From Burkholderiales bacterium (lineage in GTDB: Bacteria > Pseudomonadota > Gammaproteobacteria > Burkholderiales > SG8-41), in contig JAHCAI010000004.1 in assembly GCA_019634975.1 (NCBI GenBank), forward strand, positions 171,979 to 235,978: DNA of 64,000 nucleotides. Reading direction: 5' to 3'. A program made the position numbers and the translations under genes. The notes under the pieces were generated by a model. That model worked only from the letters and a program-made list of their open reading frames with translations. It made no database searches and had not been told where the DNA came from. How positions within the stretch are numbered: the first letter of the stretch is position 1; each line of letters opens with the position of its first letter. Positions 1 through 9,635 of this stretch are shown here, piece after piece.

Positions 1-2
1 TG

Positions 3-158
3 GCCGTTGGCTGCTTCGCGCTGTTCGCGCGATACCAGCGACGGATGCCGGACGATCTGGGATTTGTTCACGAATACAGGTCCGAGGTACGGGGGAGGCC
101 TTGTATTTTATGCGGAACAAGCAGCCGGGTGTGGCTTGATGCCCGGATGATGCAGTAG
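3..158 (+). CDS. Possible C-terminal end of a truncated unknown gene
   Basis: An open frame enters from the left edge and ends at a TAG that is also the start of the first REP unit (gTAGcccgg). The translated tail is rich in Arg, Phe and Gly and shows no motif I recognise. The only support for coding is the absence of stops over about 50 codons in GC-rich DNA, which is weak. If real, its stop codon comes from the REP repeat, as in waaA further on. It could equally be chance open frame. Confidence 0.2.
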   Translation, partial: AVGCFALFARYQRRMPDDLGFVHEYRSEVRGRPCILCGTSSRVWLDARMMQ

Positions 159-310
159 CCCGGAGGAAGGCCGCAGGCCGGAGTCCGGGGAACGCCGTCG
201 CCCATGGTAACGACTAACCCGGATTCCGCTTCGCTCCTTCCGGGCTACAACCCCGCGTGTGCCGGGGTGTCGATGTAGCCCGGAGGAAGGCCGCAAGGCC
301 GGAGTCCGGG
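155..310. repeat. REP cluster A (three units, +/-/+), left of higBA
   Basis: Three REP-like units lie at about 155-190 (+), 217-249 (inverted) and 275-310 (+). Each is an imperfect palindrome that opens with gtagcccgga and closes with tccggg. The + units are of the 'ggccgcaggccggagtccggg' subtype and the inverted one of the 'agcggaatccggg' subtype. The cluster has the same 156-bp length and unit order as cluster B (1103-1258), so higBA sits between two direct copies. The following 311-437 stretch starts with sequence resembling that after cluster B and then shows nothing recognisable. Confidence 0.85.
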
Positions 311-437
311 ACCGCAGTGACTATTGGTGATGGACTGGCCTTGATTCCACTTGGTTACCTCATCAGAGGGGCGCTCCGGGGGAAACGGGTACTGCAAGGC
401 CAGCAAGGCGAATTATTCACCCTGCGGGCCAGCGTTG

Positions 438-722
438 TCAGGCTGCGATTTTCAGTACCTTGGGCTGAGGTTGTTGGCGTGCCCGCCACAGATCATGGCC
501 CGCCTGCATTTCGATCCACATTTCGGCGCTGGTGCCCAGTGCAGCTTCGAGCCGCAATGCCATTTCGGCACTGATGCCGGCGCGACCGTTGAGCAGGGCC
601 GACAGCGCTTGCCGCGTGACGCCGAGACGCCTGGCCGCTTCGGTTACGCCCAGAGACTCAGGCAAATATTCCCGCAGTACTTCGCCGGGATGTGCGGGGT
701 TATGCATGCGGGTCATTCCCAA
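438..722 (-). CDS. higA: HigA-family antitoxin (XRE/Cro-type HTH)
   Basis: This 94-residue protein is a DNA-binding antitoxin that should neutralise the toxin encoded just upstream and repress their shared promoter. The N-terminal [10 protein letters not shown] and the following helix-turn-helix (about residues 25-60, with [20 protein letters not shown]) are typical of the HigA/VapI group. The C-terminal part carries the [11 protein letters not shown] stretch common in this family. It follows the toxin gene with an 8-bp gap, so the order is toxin first, as in higBA loci. Length is normal and the family assignment is secure; the name higA rests on family and gene order. Confidence 0.9.
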   Translation of the reverse strand: MGMTRMHNPAHPGEVLREYLPESLGVTEAARRLGVTRQALSALLNGRAGISAEMALRLEAALGTSAEMWIEMQAGHDLWRARQQPQPKVLKIAA

Positions 723-730
723 AATCCTTG

Positions 731-1099
731 TCAGTGATAATCCAGGTAATCGACCAATTCAGCATCTTTGCCTTCAAAACGGAAAATCAATCTCCAGTTG
801 CCGTTGACAGTAATCGAGAAAAAACCTTTCAGGTCACCGCTCAACTTGTGCAGACGCCAACCGGGAGCATTCAAATCACCGGGATTTTTTGCATTATCCA
901 GTGCCGTCAGCATGATGCGCAGTTTTGATGCATGGCTGGCCTGAATACCCGCCTTGCTGCCGGTCAGGAAAAACGCTTCAAGGCCCTTGTGGCGAAAACT
1001 CTTGTATCGATTGTAATGCGTAAAGTGATGCTTTACATCAGTGACCTGATTGGAGCGCTGTTCCCAAATGAACTTCTTTGGGAAGCCATTCCAAAGCAA
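731..1099 (-). CDS. higB: HigB-family toxin (RelE-like mRNA interferase)
   Basis: HigB toxins are small ribosome-associated endoribonucleases of the RelE fold. The family core is clear: [20 protein letters not shown], then the C-terminal [22 protein letters not shown] pattern. The canonical protein is about 92 residues and begins just before KSFRHKG, which here is residue 33. No ATG, GTG or TTG lies at that point in frame; the first ATG is at 1099, giving 122 residues with an odd N-terminus. Either an extended form is made, a rare start is used, or the start was lost. Cluster B of the REPs begins within a few bases of the 1099 start. The gene precedes higA by 8 bp. Confidence 0.75.
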   Translation of the reverse strand: MLWNGFPKKFIWEQRSNQVTDVKHHFTHYNRYKSFRHKGLEAFFLTGSKAGIQASHASKLRIMLTALDNAKNPGDLNAPGWRLHKLSGDLKGFFSITVNGNWRLIFRFEGKDAELVDYLDYH

Positions 1100-1102
1100 G
1101 TG

Positions 1103-1258
1103 GTAGCCCGGAGTAAGGCCGCGTGACCGGAGTCCGGGGACAAGGTGGCCAATGGCAACAACCGACCCGGATTCCGCTGCGCTCCTTCCGGCCTACAACA
1201 CCGCGAGTGCCGGGATGTAGATGTAGCCCGGAGGGAGGCCGCAAGGCCGGAGTCCGGG
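1103..1258. repeat. REP cluster B (three units, +/-/+), right of higBA
   Basis: REP units lie at about 1103-1138 (+), 1165-1197 (inverted) and 1223-1258 (+). Length, order and spacing match cluster A exactly. The sequence after it (cgcagtagccgatggcaatg) resembles that after cluster A, and a fourth inverted unit seems to begin near 1286 (cggatt), where the MITE-like element starts. Together with the MITE it fills the 1100-1587 stretch between higB and waaC. Confidence 0.85.
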
Positions 1259-1291
1259 AACGCAGTAGCCGATGGCAATGACCGCCTCGGA

Positions 1292-1482
1292 TTATTGAGA
1301 ATTACATATGTAAGTGACACGAAGGCTGTGTCCCCGTCATTCCTGCGCACCCGAAGGAAGTCCCCTTGGGGGGCAAGCTGGAATCCAGGGGTTTTGTATT
1401 GAAGCGAAACTGGATTCCGGCTCGCGCTACGCGCGTCCGGAATGACGGTATCTTTGTCACTGAATTATGTAATCCTCAATAA
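1292..1482. mobile_element. MITE-like element with about 27-bp terminal inverted repeats
   Basis: The left end (1292-1318, ttattgagaattacatatg...) and the right end (1456-1482, ...atgtaatcctcaataa) are inverted copies with four mismatches. Inside is a second inverted repeat: cgtcattcc at 1335-1343 against ggaatgacg at 1439-1447, with ctggaatcca near 1378 facing tggattccgg near 1410. There is no coding frame. The inner sequence resembles the 'gtcattcc...ggaatgac' repeats common in Proteobacteria. The left end abuts what looks like a broken inverted REP. Non-autonomous element status is inferred from structure; no clear target-site duplication is visible. Confidence 0.6.
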
Positions 1483-1587
1483 GAGCAGGACTGTACCCGG
1501 GCCGCGCCTTGCTTTTCTGTCCTCGAGTGCTAACCTGCGGCCCAGAGTTTCGGCGATTTTCCAAAATAACTTCGAGACACCGCGCCC

Positions 1588-2541
1588 ATGCCGCGCATCC
1601 TGCTGATCAAGACCTCTTCGCTGGGCGATGTCGTGCACAACCTGCCGGTGGTCTCGGATCTTGTCACAGCCCTGCCTGGGGTCAGCGTCGACTGGGTGGT
1701 GGAGGAGGCCTTTGCCGCGATCCCGCGCTTGCATCCCGGTGTCGCGCAGGTGCTGCCGGTGGCGCTGCGGCGCTGGCGGCGCACGCCCTGGCGGCCTGTG
1801 GTGTGGCGCGAACTGCAGGGCTTCCTCGCTGCGCTGCGCACGAACGAATACGATGCGGTGATCGATACCCAGGGACTGTTCAAGAGTGCCTGGATCGCGC
1901 GCGCGGCGCGCGGTGTCAGTCATGGCCTGGACCGCGCGAGTTCGCGCGAACCGCTGGGCTGGTTCTACGATCAGGTGCACGCCGTGCCCTGGGATAGGCA
2001 TGCGGTGGAACGCAATCGCCGGCTGGCCGCGCTCGCGCTGGGACGCAGCGTCGATGGCGCGGCCTGTTACGGCATACGCGCGGAAGCGCCGCTGCCGGCT
2101 GGGCTGGATGAGGGGCCGCATGCCGTGCTGCTGCACGCGACCAGTGCCGAGCGCAAGCTGTGGCCGGAGGCGCACTGGATCGCGCTCGGCAATGCGCTGG
2201 CCGCGCGCGGACTGGTTTGCCTGCTGCCCTGGGGCACGCCGGCGGAGTGTGAACGCAGCGAACAGCTGGCGGCGCGGATAGCGGGCGCCCGGGTGCCGCC
2301 GCGTCTGGGTATCGATGCGCTGGCGCCGCTGCTGGCGCGCGCGCGCATCGTCGTTGGCACCGATACCGGCCTCGCCCACCTGGCCGGCGCGCTGGGTGCG
2401 CCGACGCTGGGCATTTACTGCGCGACCGATCCCGCGGCGACGGGGCTGTACGCCTGCCCGCGGGCGCGCAACCTCGGTGGGCCGGGAGCCCCGCCCACCG
2501 CGGACGCTGTCATCGCGGCGGCGCTGGAGTGGCTGGCATGA
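1588..2541 (+). CDS. waaC: Lipopolysaccharide heptosyltransferase I
   Basis: WaaC transfers the first L-glycero-D-manno-heptose from ADP-heptose to Kdo2-lipid A at the inner face of the cytoplasmic membrane. The 317-residue protein has the GT9 family N-terminal motif KTSSLGDVVHNLPVV, the DWVVEEAFAAIP block and VIDTQGLFKSAW. The nucleotide-binding end carries GTDTGLAHLAGALGAPT. Length matches the family. The start ATG follows a weak GAGA. The last codons overlap waaA by ATGA, which indicates translational coupling. The function is secure from motifs and from the waaA neighbour. Confidence 0.94.
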   Translation: MPRILLIKTSSLGDVVHNLPVVSDLVTALPGVSVDWVVEEAFAAIPRLHPGVAQVLPVALRRWRRTPWRPVVWRELQGFLAALRTNEYDAVIDTQGLFKSAWIARAARGVSHGLDRASSREPLGWFYDQVHAVPWDRHAVERNRRLAALALGRSVDGAACYGIRAEAPLPAGLDEGPHAVLLHATSAERKLWPEAHWIALGNALAARGLVCLLPWGTPAECERSEQLAARIAGARVPPRLGIDALAPLLARARIVVGTDTGLAHLAGALGAPTLGIYCATDPAATGLYACPRARNLGGPGAPPTADAVIAAALEWLA

Positions 2542-3842
2542 GCCTTATGCGATTGTTGTACACGCTGCTGTGGTATCTCGCGACGCCGCTGCTGCTGCTG
2601 CGCCTGCTGTGGCGCGCGCGGCGGCAGCCGGAGTACCTGGACCATGTGGCCGAGCGTTTCGGTTTCTATCGCGGTGCTGACGATGCGGGGCCGTGGATCT
2701 GGGTGCATGCGGTGTCGGTGGGCGAGACCCGCGCGGCGGCGCCGCTGATCCGCGCGTTGCAGACCCGTTGCCGCGGGCATCGCATCTTGCTGACGCATAT
2801 GACGCCTACCGGGCGCGAGACGGGCGCTGCGTTGTTCGGCGACGGGGTGCTGCAGTGTTACCTGCCCTACGACCAGCCCGGCGCGGTGGCGCGTTTCCTC
2901 GACCGTTTCCGGCCGGCGACGGGCGTGCTGATCGAGACCGAGATCTGGCCCAACCTGATTCATGCCGCGGCGGCGCGGCAGATCCCGCTGCATCTGGTGA
3001 ATGCCCGGCTGTCGGCGCGGTCGCAGGCGGGTTATCGCCGCAGCGGCTGTCTCGCGCGCGACGCGCTGCGCGCATTGGCAGGCATTGCCGCGCAGACCGA
3101 CGAAGACGCCGCGCGGCTGCGCGCGCTCGGCGCGCCGGCGGTCACGGTCGCCGGCAATCTGAAGTTCGACATCGAAGTGCCGGCGGATCAGGTTGCCGCC
3201 GGTCGCGAACTGCGCGCAGGCCTCGGTGCACGGCCGGTGCTGCTGGCCGCAAGCACGCGCGATGGCGAAGAAGCCCTGCTGCTCGATGCCGTGCAGAGAG
3301 AGGGACTGGGTGATGCGCTGCTGGTGATCGTGCCGCGCCATCCGCAGCGTTTTGATGAGGTCGCAGCACTGGTGGCGGCACGCGGATTGCGGATGCAGCG
3401 GCGCAGCGCGGACGCGGTGATTGCCGCGGAGACGGCGGTGCTGCTCGGCGATACGCTGGGGGAAATGTATTTTTATTACGCCGCCTGTGATGTGGCGCTG
3501 CTCGGCGGCAGTTTCCTGCCCTACGGCGCGCAGAACCTGATCGAGGCCTGCGCACTGGGCAAGCCGGTGGTGATCGGTCCCTCGACCTACAATTTTGCGG
3601 AAGCGGCGGAGGCCGCGGTGGCCGCCGGCGCGGCTCTGCGCGCGGCGGATTTCGACGAGGCGCTGCCGCTGGCCCTGCAACTGGCGCGGGATGCGGAGCG
3701 TCGCCGTACGATGGCGCAGGCGGGATTGGCGTTCACCGGGTCCTACCGTGGCGCGACACAGCGGGTGATGGCGCAGCTGCTGATTCCGGAACCCGGCATC
3801 GGCAGCCCGGGTGGAGCGCAGCGGAATCCGGGGCAGTCGTAG
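2538..3842 (+). CDS. waaA: 3-deoxy-D-manno-octulosonic acid (Kdo) transferase
   Basis: WaaA adds Kdo residues to lipid IVA at the cytoplasmic membrane. The N-terminus (MSLMRLLYTLLWYLATPLLL) is the usual membrane anchor. It is followed by WVHAVSVGETRAAAPL, LLTHMTPTGRETG, IETEIWPNL and the C-terminal GGSFLPYGAQNLIEA domain of GT30. I chose the ATG at 2538 because it overlaps the waaC stop (ATGA); a GTG nine bases upstream is possible. The last dozen residues (SPGGAQRNPGQS) are translated REP sequence, and the TAG stop is the REP's own gTAGcc, so a REP has replaced or extended the original 3' end. The protein is about 434 residues, slightly long for the family. Confidence 0.95.
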   Translation: MSLMRLLYTLLWYLATPLLLLRLLWRARRQPEYLDHVAERFGFYRGADDAGPWIWVHAVSVGETRAAAPLIRALQTRCRGHRILLTHMTPTGRETGAALFGDGVLQCYLPYDQPGAVARFLDRFRPATGVLIETEIWPNLIHAAAARQIPLHLVNARLSARSQAGYRRSGCLARDALRALAGIAAQTDEDAARLRALGAPAVTVAGNLKFDIEVPADQVAAGRELRAGLGARPVLLAASTRDGEEALLLDAVQREGLGDALLVIVPRHPQRFDEVAALVAARGLRMQRRSADAVIAAETAVLLGDTLGEMYFYYAACDVALLGGSFLPYGAQNLIEACALGKPVVIGPSTYNFAEAAEAAVAAGAALRAADFDEALPLALQLARDAERRRTMAQAGLAFTGSYRGATQRVMAQLLIPEPGIGSPGGAQRNPGQS

Positions 3843-4070
3843 CCACAGGCCATCGTGTTCCCGGACTCCGGCCTGCGGCCTTCCTCCGGGCTACGTTGGT
3901 ATCCTGGTGCATCGCGGGGTTGTAGCCCGGAGTAGCGCAGCGGAATCCGGGGCAGTCGTAGCCACAGGCCATCGTGTTCCCGGACTTCGGCCTGCGGCCT
4001 TCTCCGGGCTACGTTGGTATCCTGGTGCATCGCGGGGTTGTAGCCCGGAAGTAGCGCAGCGGAATCCGGG
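3802..4070. repeat. REP array C, tandem BIME units of about 118 bp
   Basis: Five REP units alternate in orientation at about 3802-3833 (+), 3860-3894 (-), 3922-3952 (+), 3979-4012 (-) and 4040-4070 (+). The + units are of the 'gcgcagcggaatccggg' type and the - units of the 'ggcctgcggccttcctccgggctac' type. Linkers (cagtcgtagccacaggcc and cgttggtatcctggtgcatc) are nearly identical between copies, so this is a tandem duplication with a period of 118-120 bp. The array starts inside waaA and ends about 50 bp from the RAYT stop codon. Confidence 0.92.
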
Positions 4071-4119
4071 TCAGTCGTTGCCTTATCCCGATACATCTCG
4101 CACCGATCCACCGGCCGGG

Positions 4120-4650
4120 TTATTCCCCGTATCGCTGCGGCTTATCCTCGATCGGCACGCCGCCCCAATCCACTGGCAGCCGTCCCGCGCGCACATAACG
4201 ATGAAACGATGAATGCGGCCAATCGGCCACGCGTGTCACGTGACCATGCTTTACCGGGTTGTAATGGATGTAATCCACGTGGTGCGCGTAGTCCCGCTCG
4301 TCGCGGATGGTGTGTTCCCAATAACGGGGCTGCCAGATGTCATAGGCGCCGTCGGCGGATTGCCGCACTGGCACACCGGATTTTGAAAGCGCCCGGCTGA
4401 AGCGGCTCTTGATCGCGCGCCAGCGTTGCGCGAAATCGGCATCATCCGGCGGCAGGGTCCAGACCGCATGCAGGTGATCCGGCAACACAACCATTGCATC
4501 GATCTCGAAGGGTTGCATACGCTGGGTCTGGCGCAGCGCGTCCTGCAGCAGATTCACGTGCGTCACCAGCCAGTCCTTCTTGCGGTCAAAAAGGGTGACC
4601 GTGAAGAAATAGCTTCCGCCAGGAACGGGATTGCGACGGTAGCGCACCAT
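4120..4650 (-). CDS. REP-associated tyrosine transposase (RAYT)
   Basis: RAYTs are domesticated relatives of IS200/IS605 transposases that nick and join single-stranded REP hairpins. The 176-residue protein opens with RRNPVPGGSYFFTVTLFDR, typical of the TnpA-REP branch. It carries the HUH metal-binding pair in VVLPDHLHAVW (His59 and His61) and the catalytic-tyrosine region DYIHYNPVKHG (Tyr127 or Tyr130). Length is normal and no residue appears broken, so it may be active. It stands alone between REP arrays C and D, as expected for a single-copy RAYT with its cognate repeats. Confidence 0.92.
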   Translation of the reverse strand: MVRYRRNPVPGGSYFFTVTLFDRKKDWLVTHVNLLQDALRQTQRMQPFEIDAMVVLPDHLHAVWTLPPDDADFAQRWRAIKSRFSRALSKSGVPVRQSADGAYDIWQPRYWEHTIRDERDYAHHVDYIHYNPVKHGHVTRVADWPHSSFHRYVRAGRLPVDWGGVPIEDKPQRYGE

Positions 4651-4708
4651 CGCAAAAGTGTATGCCCCGATCGCTGGTGGAGCTATGGGTGAATCAGGTT
4701 ACGGGGTT

Positions 4709-4918
4709 GTAGCCCGGAAGTAGCGCAGCGGAATCCGGGGCAGTCGTAGCCTTGATACGGTGTCCCGGACTCAGGCCTGCGGCCTTCTTCCGGGCTACGT
4801 CGGTATCCCGGCGCATCGAGGGGTTGTAGCTCGGAAGGAGCGCAGCGGAATCCGGGGCAGTCGCCGCCATGGTCGACGGCGTTCCCGGACTCAGGCCTTC
4901 GGCCTTCCTCCGGGCTAC
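4709..4918. repeat. REP array D, upstream side of the RAYT gene
   Basis: Four alternating units lie at about 4709-4740 (+), 4764-4798 (-), 4826-4857 (+) and 4884-4918 (-). They share both subtypes and linkers with array C, so RAYT is bracketed by arrays of the same family. The array fills the 308-bp gap between RAYT and tolC, apart from an AT-rich box at 4931-4950. Confidence 0.9.
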
Positions 4919-4933
4919 AGGAGGGGTTGTTTA

Positions 4934-4946
4934 TAAATAATTGATT
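4934..4946 (-). promoter_or_regulatory. IHF-like box at the tolC 3' end, beside REP array D
   Basis: Read on the minus strand this matches the IHF consensus WATCAANNNNTTR without mismatch (aatcaattattta). It lies in a 35-bp AT-rich stretch just after the tolC stop and 16 bp from the last REP. IHF sites next to REP units are known from enterobacterial BIMEs (RIB/RIP elements). Binding is inferred from consensus only. Confidence 0.4.
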
Positions 4947-4958
4947 TTATTGATATTT

Positions 4959-6287
4959 TTATTTATCCAGCCAGCTGTTGACGCGTTCCAGGTCGGCTTC
5001 ACCAAGCTGGCCGGCGGCGGCTTTGAGGCGCAGCAGGGAGAGGATGTAGTTGTAGCGGGCCTGCGCGAGATCGCGGCGTGCGCTGAACAGCTGCTGCTGC
5101 GCGTTGAGGACGTCGACCTGGGTGCGCACGCCGACTTCCTGGCCGAGGCGGGTTGAGTCGAGCGAGCTCTGGTTGGACACCAGTGCCGCTTCCAGCGCGC
5201 GCACCTGCGCGATGCCGCTGGTGACACCGAGGTAACCCTGGCGTGCGGCGAGTTCCGCGGCCCGCGTCGCATTCTCCAAGTCCTGGCGGGCCTTGTCCTC
5301 GTTGGCGATGGCTTCACGCACGCGCGAGCTGATCGCGCCGCCCTGGTAGAGCGGGATCGCCAGCTGGAGGCCGATCACCTTGGAGCTGGTATCGGTGCCC
5401 ACGGCGCCCTGGGTGCCGGCGCCGGAGGAGGATTCGGTGACGGTGGCATATGCATCCAGCGTCGGGTGATGCGCGCCGCGGTTGCGCCGGATTTCCTGGG
5501 AGGAGAGCTTGAGGCTTTCGCGGGCCGCGCGCACCTGCAGGCTCGCGTCGCGCGCCTGTTCGACCCAGGATTCCATCGATACGGGATCCGGCGCCTGCAG
5601 CGTGAAGCGTTTGCCGAGCAGGGCGAGGCGTGGCGCGGCACGGCCGATCAGCTGTTCCAGCGCGCGGTTGCGTACTTCGAGGTCGTTGCGCGCGGCGATT
5701 TCCTGCGCGGTGACCAGGTCGAAACGGGCCTGCGCCTCGTGGGTGTCGGTGATCGTGGCATTGCCGACCTCGAAATTGCGCTTGGCCTGTTCCAGCTGCT
5801 GGCCGATGGCGGCCTTCTGCGATTCGGCGAAGGCGACGCTGTCACGAGCGAGCAGCACGTCGAAATAGGCCTGTGCGGTCCGCAGGATCAGGTCCTGCCC
5901 GGCCACGGCAAGCTGGACGTCGGCTAGCGCGACCTGGGTCTTGCCCTGTTCGTAGGCGGCGAGGTTCTGCTGGCGGTAGATCGGCTGGGTGATCGAGATC
6001 GACGCCGAATTGGAATTGAACTGGGAGTTGGTGCCGGGCTGGGTCGGGCTGCGGAAACTCAGGTCGCGGTCGTTGTGCTGGGTGGAGGCCGACAGCGAGG
6101 CCTGCGGCAGCAGTCCGGCACGGCCCTGCGGCAGTTTCTCCTGCGCGGCCGTCCAGCTTGCGCGTGCGGCGCTGTAGACCGGATCGGAAGCGAGGGCCGC
6201 GCGGTAGATTTCGAGCAGATCGGCAGCGCTTGCCGCTGCAGCCTGCAGCAGGCAGGCGCCCAGAAAGACGTGGACTAAGCGACGCAT
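4959..6287 (-). CDS. tolC: TolC family outer membrane efflux channel
   Basis: TolC forms the trimeric outer-membrane and periplasmic tunnel used by tripartite efflux pumps and type I secretion. The 442-residue protein has a signal peptide (MRRLVHVFLGACLLQAAAASA) followed by DLLEIYRAALASDPVYSAARA. It shows the two-fold internal repeat of long helices; AIPLYQGGAISSRVREA in the second half is typical. Length is normal. It follows pcm by 15 bp on the same strand, an arrangement seen in other betaproteobacteria. It may serve the MacAB-like pump encoded at 9.6-13.2 kb, which has no channel gene of its own; this is inference. Confidence 0.93.
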   Translation of the reverse strand: MRRLVHVFLGACLLQAAAASAADLLEIYRAALASDPVYSAARASWTAAQEKLPQGRAGLLPQASLSASTQHNDRDLSFRSPTQPGTNSQFNSNSASISITQPIYRQQNLAAYEQGKTQVALADVQLAVAGQDLILRTAQAYFDVLLARDSVAFAESQKAAIGQQLEQAKRNFEVGNATITDTHEAQARFDLVTAQEIAARNDLEVRNRALEQLIGRAAPRLALLGKRFTLQAPDPVSMESWVEQARDASLQVRAARESLKLSSQEIRRNRGAHHPTLDAYATVTESSSGAGTQGAVGTDTSSKVIGLQLAIPLYQGGAISSRVREAIANEDKARQDLENATRAAELAARQGYLGVTSGIAQVRALEAALVSNQSSLDSTRLGQEVGVRTQVDVLNAQQQLFSARRDLAQARYNYILSLLRLKAAAGQLGEADLERVNSWLDK

Positions 6288-6302
6288 GCCGCGTTGGACG
6301 CC

Positions 6303-6986
6303 TCAGAACACGAAACGTTGCAGACGCGGCGCGTTTTTCAGCGGCGGAATGCAGGTTTCGAACAGCGCGACGCTGCGGAAGGCATTGTTGCCGGTGCAGG
6401 TGATCAGGCGCGCCTGCATCGCCGGCGCGTTACCCACCACGGCCAGCAGTCGCCCGCCGGGTTTCAGGCTCAACTGGAAGCTCTCGGGCAGCACCGGCAC
6501 CGATCCGGTCAGCACGATGGCGTCATAGGGGCCGTGCTTGTCCCAGCCGCGGGCGGCGTCACCGGTCTCGAGCGTGACATTGCCGATGCCGGCGGTAGCG
6601 AGTTTGGGCGCTGCGCCGCGCGTGAACTCCGGCTCGATATCGACGCTGTAGACATGGCGGCCGAGGCTGGCGAGCAGTGCCGTCATGTAGCCGCTACCGG
6701 TGCCAATCTCGAGGATCGAATCGCTTTCATTCAGCATCAGTTCCTGCAGCATCCGCGCCTCGAGTTTCGGCGACAGCATGGTTTCGCCGTGGCCGAGCGG
6801 GATCTCGAGATCGGCGAAGGCCAGTGCGCGGTGTGCCGGCGGCACGAAATCCTCGCGGCGCATGCGCATCAGCAGGTCGAGCACGACCGGATCGAGCACT
6901 TCCCAGGGGCGGATCTGCTGCTCGACCATGTTGAAACGGGCCTGTTCGATGTCGATGCGGGGTGCGGTGGAGGCGATGCTGTTCAT
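6303..6986 (-). CDS. pcm: Protein-L-isoaspartate O-methyltransferase
   Basis: PIMT uses S-adenosylmethionine to methylate isoaspartyl residues in aged proteins and so starts their repair. The 227-residue protein has MVEQQIRPWEVLD, REDFVPPAHRALAFADLEIPLGHGE and the SAM-binding ILEIGTGSGYMTALLA, which together define the family. It is upstream of and probably co-transcribed with tolC. In the betaproteobacterial pcm-tolC arrangement the physiological link is unclear. Confidence 0.9.
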   Translation of the reverse strand: MNSIASTAPRIDIEQARFNMVEQQIRPWEVLDPVVLDLLMRMRREDFVPPAHRALAFADLEIPLGHGETMLSPKLEARMLQELMLNESDSILEIGTGSGYMTALLASLGRHVYSVDIEPEFTRGAAPKLATAGIGNVTLETGDAARGWDKHGPYDAIVLTGSVPVLPESFQLSLKPGGRLLAVVGNAPAMQARLITCTGNNAFRSVALFETCIPPLKNAPRLQRFVF

Positions 6987-7104
6987 GGCCGGGCGGTGGC
7001 TTGTCTGGAGCTTGTCGGATACGGCGTTTCAGGTCTGAAACAGGCGCCGGAATGATCTTTCCGGTGCCTTGCAATTATCCCATAATTCCATTAGCGTAAT
7101 CACC

Positions 7105-9128
<2,024 letters not shown>

Positions 9129-9187
9129 GGCGCGGTGCACCGTCCGCGGTGCCGCGCGTTAACAGGTTCATCGCAGGAGGAAAGGAC

Positions 9188-9544
9188 ATGCCGCTGAAAA
9201 GCCGATTGCTGGCCATCGTACTGTGCGGGACGCTGTCCTCCGCGCTGCATGCCCGTGAGCCGGAGGCACCGGCCTTCCCCGAGCCGCGGCAGCTGCTGGG
9301 CGGTGTCGTGACCGAGGGCGATGTCGGGCAGCTGTTCGAGCATCTGCGCGAGTCGATGCGCGCGGCGGCCGAAGGACGCGAGCCGCCGCCGATGCCGGAG
9401 GCGCTGGCGCGCCGGCTGGAGGCCGCGGGCGGCGAGCTGCGCCTGCGCGGGCTCGACGCGGCGATGCTGCTGACGCGCTTCGTCGAGCAGGCGGTCCGCG
9501 GCGCAGTCCGCGAACTGGCGCCGCCACCGTCAAACCCGAATTGA
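9188..9544 (+). CDS. Small secreted protein of unknown function
   Basis: I do not recognise this 118-residue protein. It has a clear signal peptide (MPLKSRLLAIVLCGTLSSALHA) and a strong ribosome-binding site (gcaggagg) seven bases before the ATG. The mature part is acidic and helical, with no cysteine and a proline-rich tail, and is probably periplasmic. The gene lies 60 bp after thiC and 90 bp before macA, on the same strand. Its position suggests it could be the first gene of the efflux operon, but no motif supports a role. Confidence 0.7.
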   Translation: MPLKSRLLAIVLCGTLSSALHAREPEAPAFPEPRQLLGGVVTEGDVGQLFEHLRESMRAAAEGREPPPMPEALARRLEAAGGELRLRGLDAAMLLTRFVEQAVRGAVRELAPPPSNPN

Positions 9545-9635
9545 GCCGCCGCGAACTTCGCTGCGGTATGCGGTGTCGTAACCGGCACCGTCCCGACAGG
9601 CGTCCGTCCGGAGCCCTTCCCTGCAAGGTCGAATC

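Noticed and set aside
1033..1350. Small ORFs within the REP clusters, also 108-296 and 3743-4111
   Set aside because: They are translations of REP units (repeated RPSSGLHRHPG-type peptides), not genes.
4709..4918. CRISPR array
   Set aside because: The repeats alternate in orientation, linkers are conserved between copies, and no cas gene is near. They are REP units.
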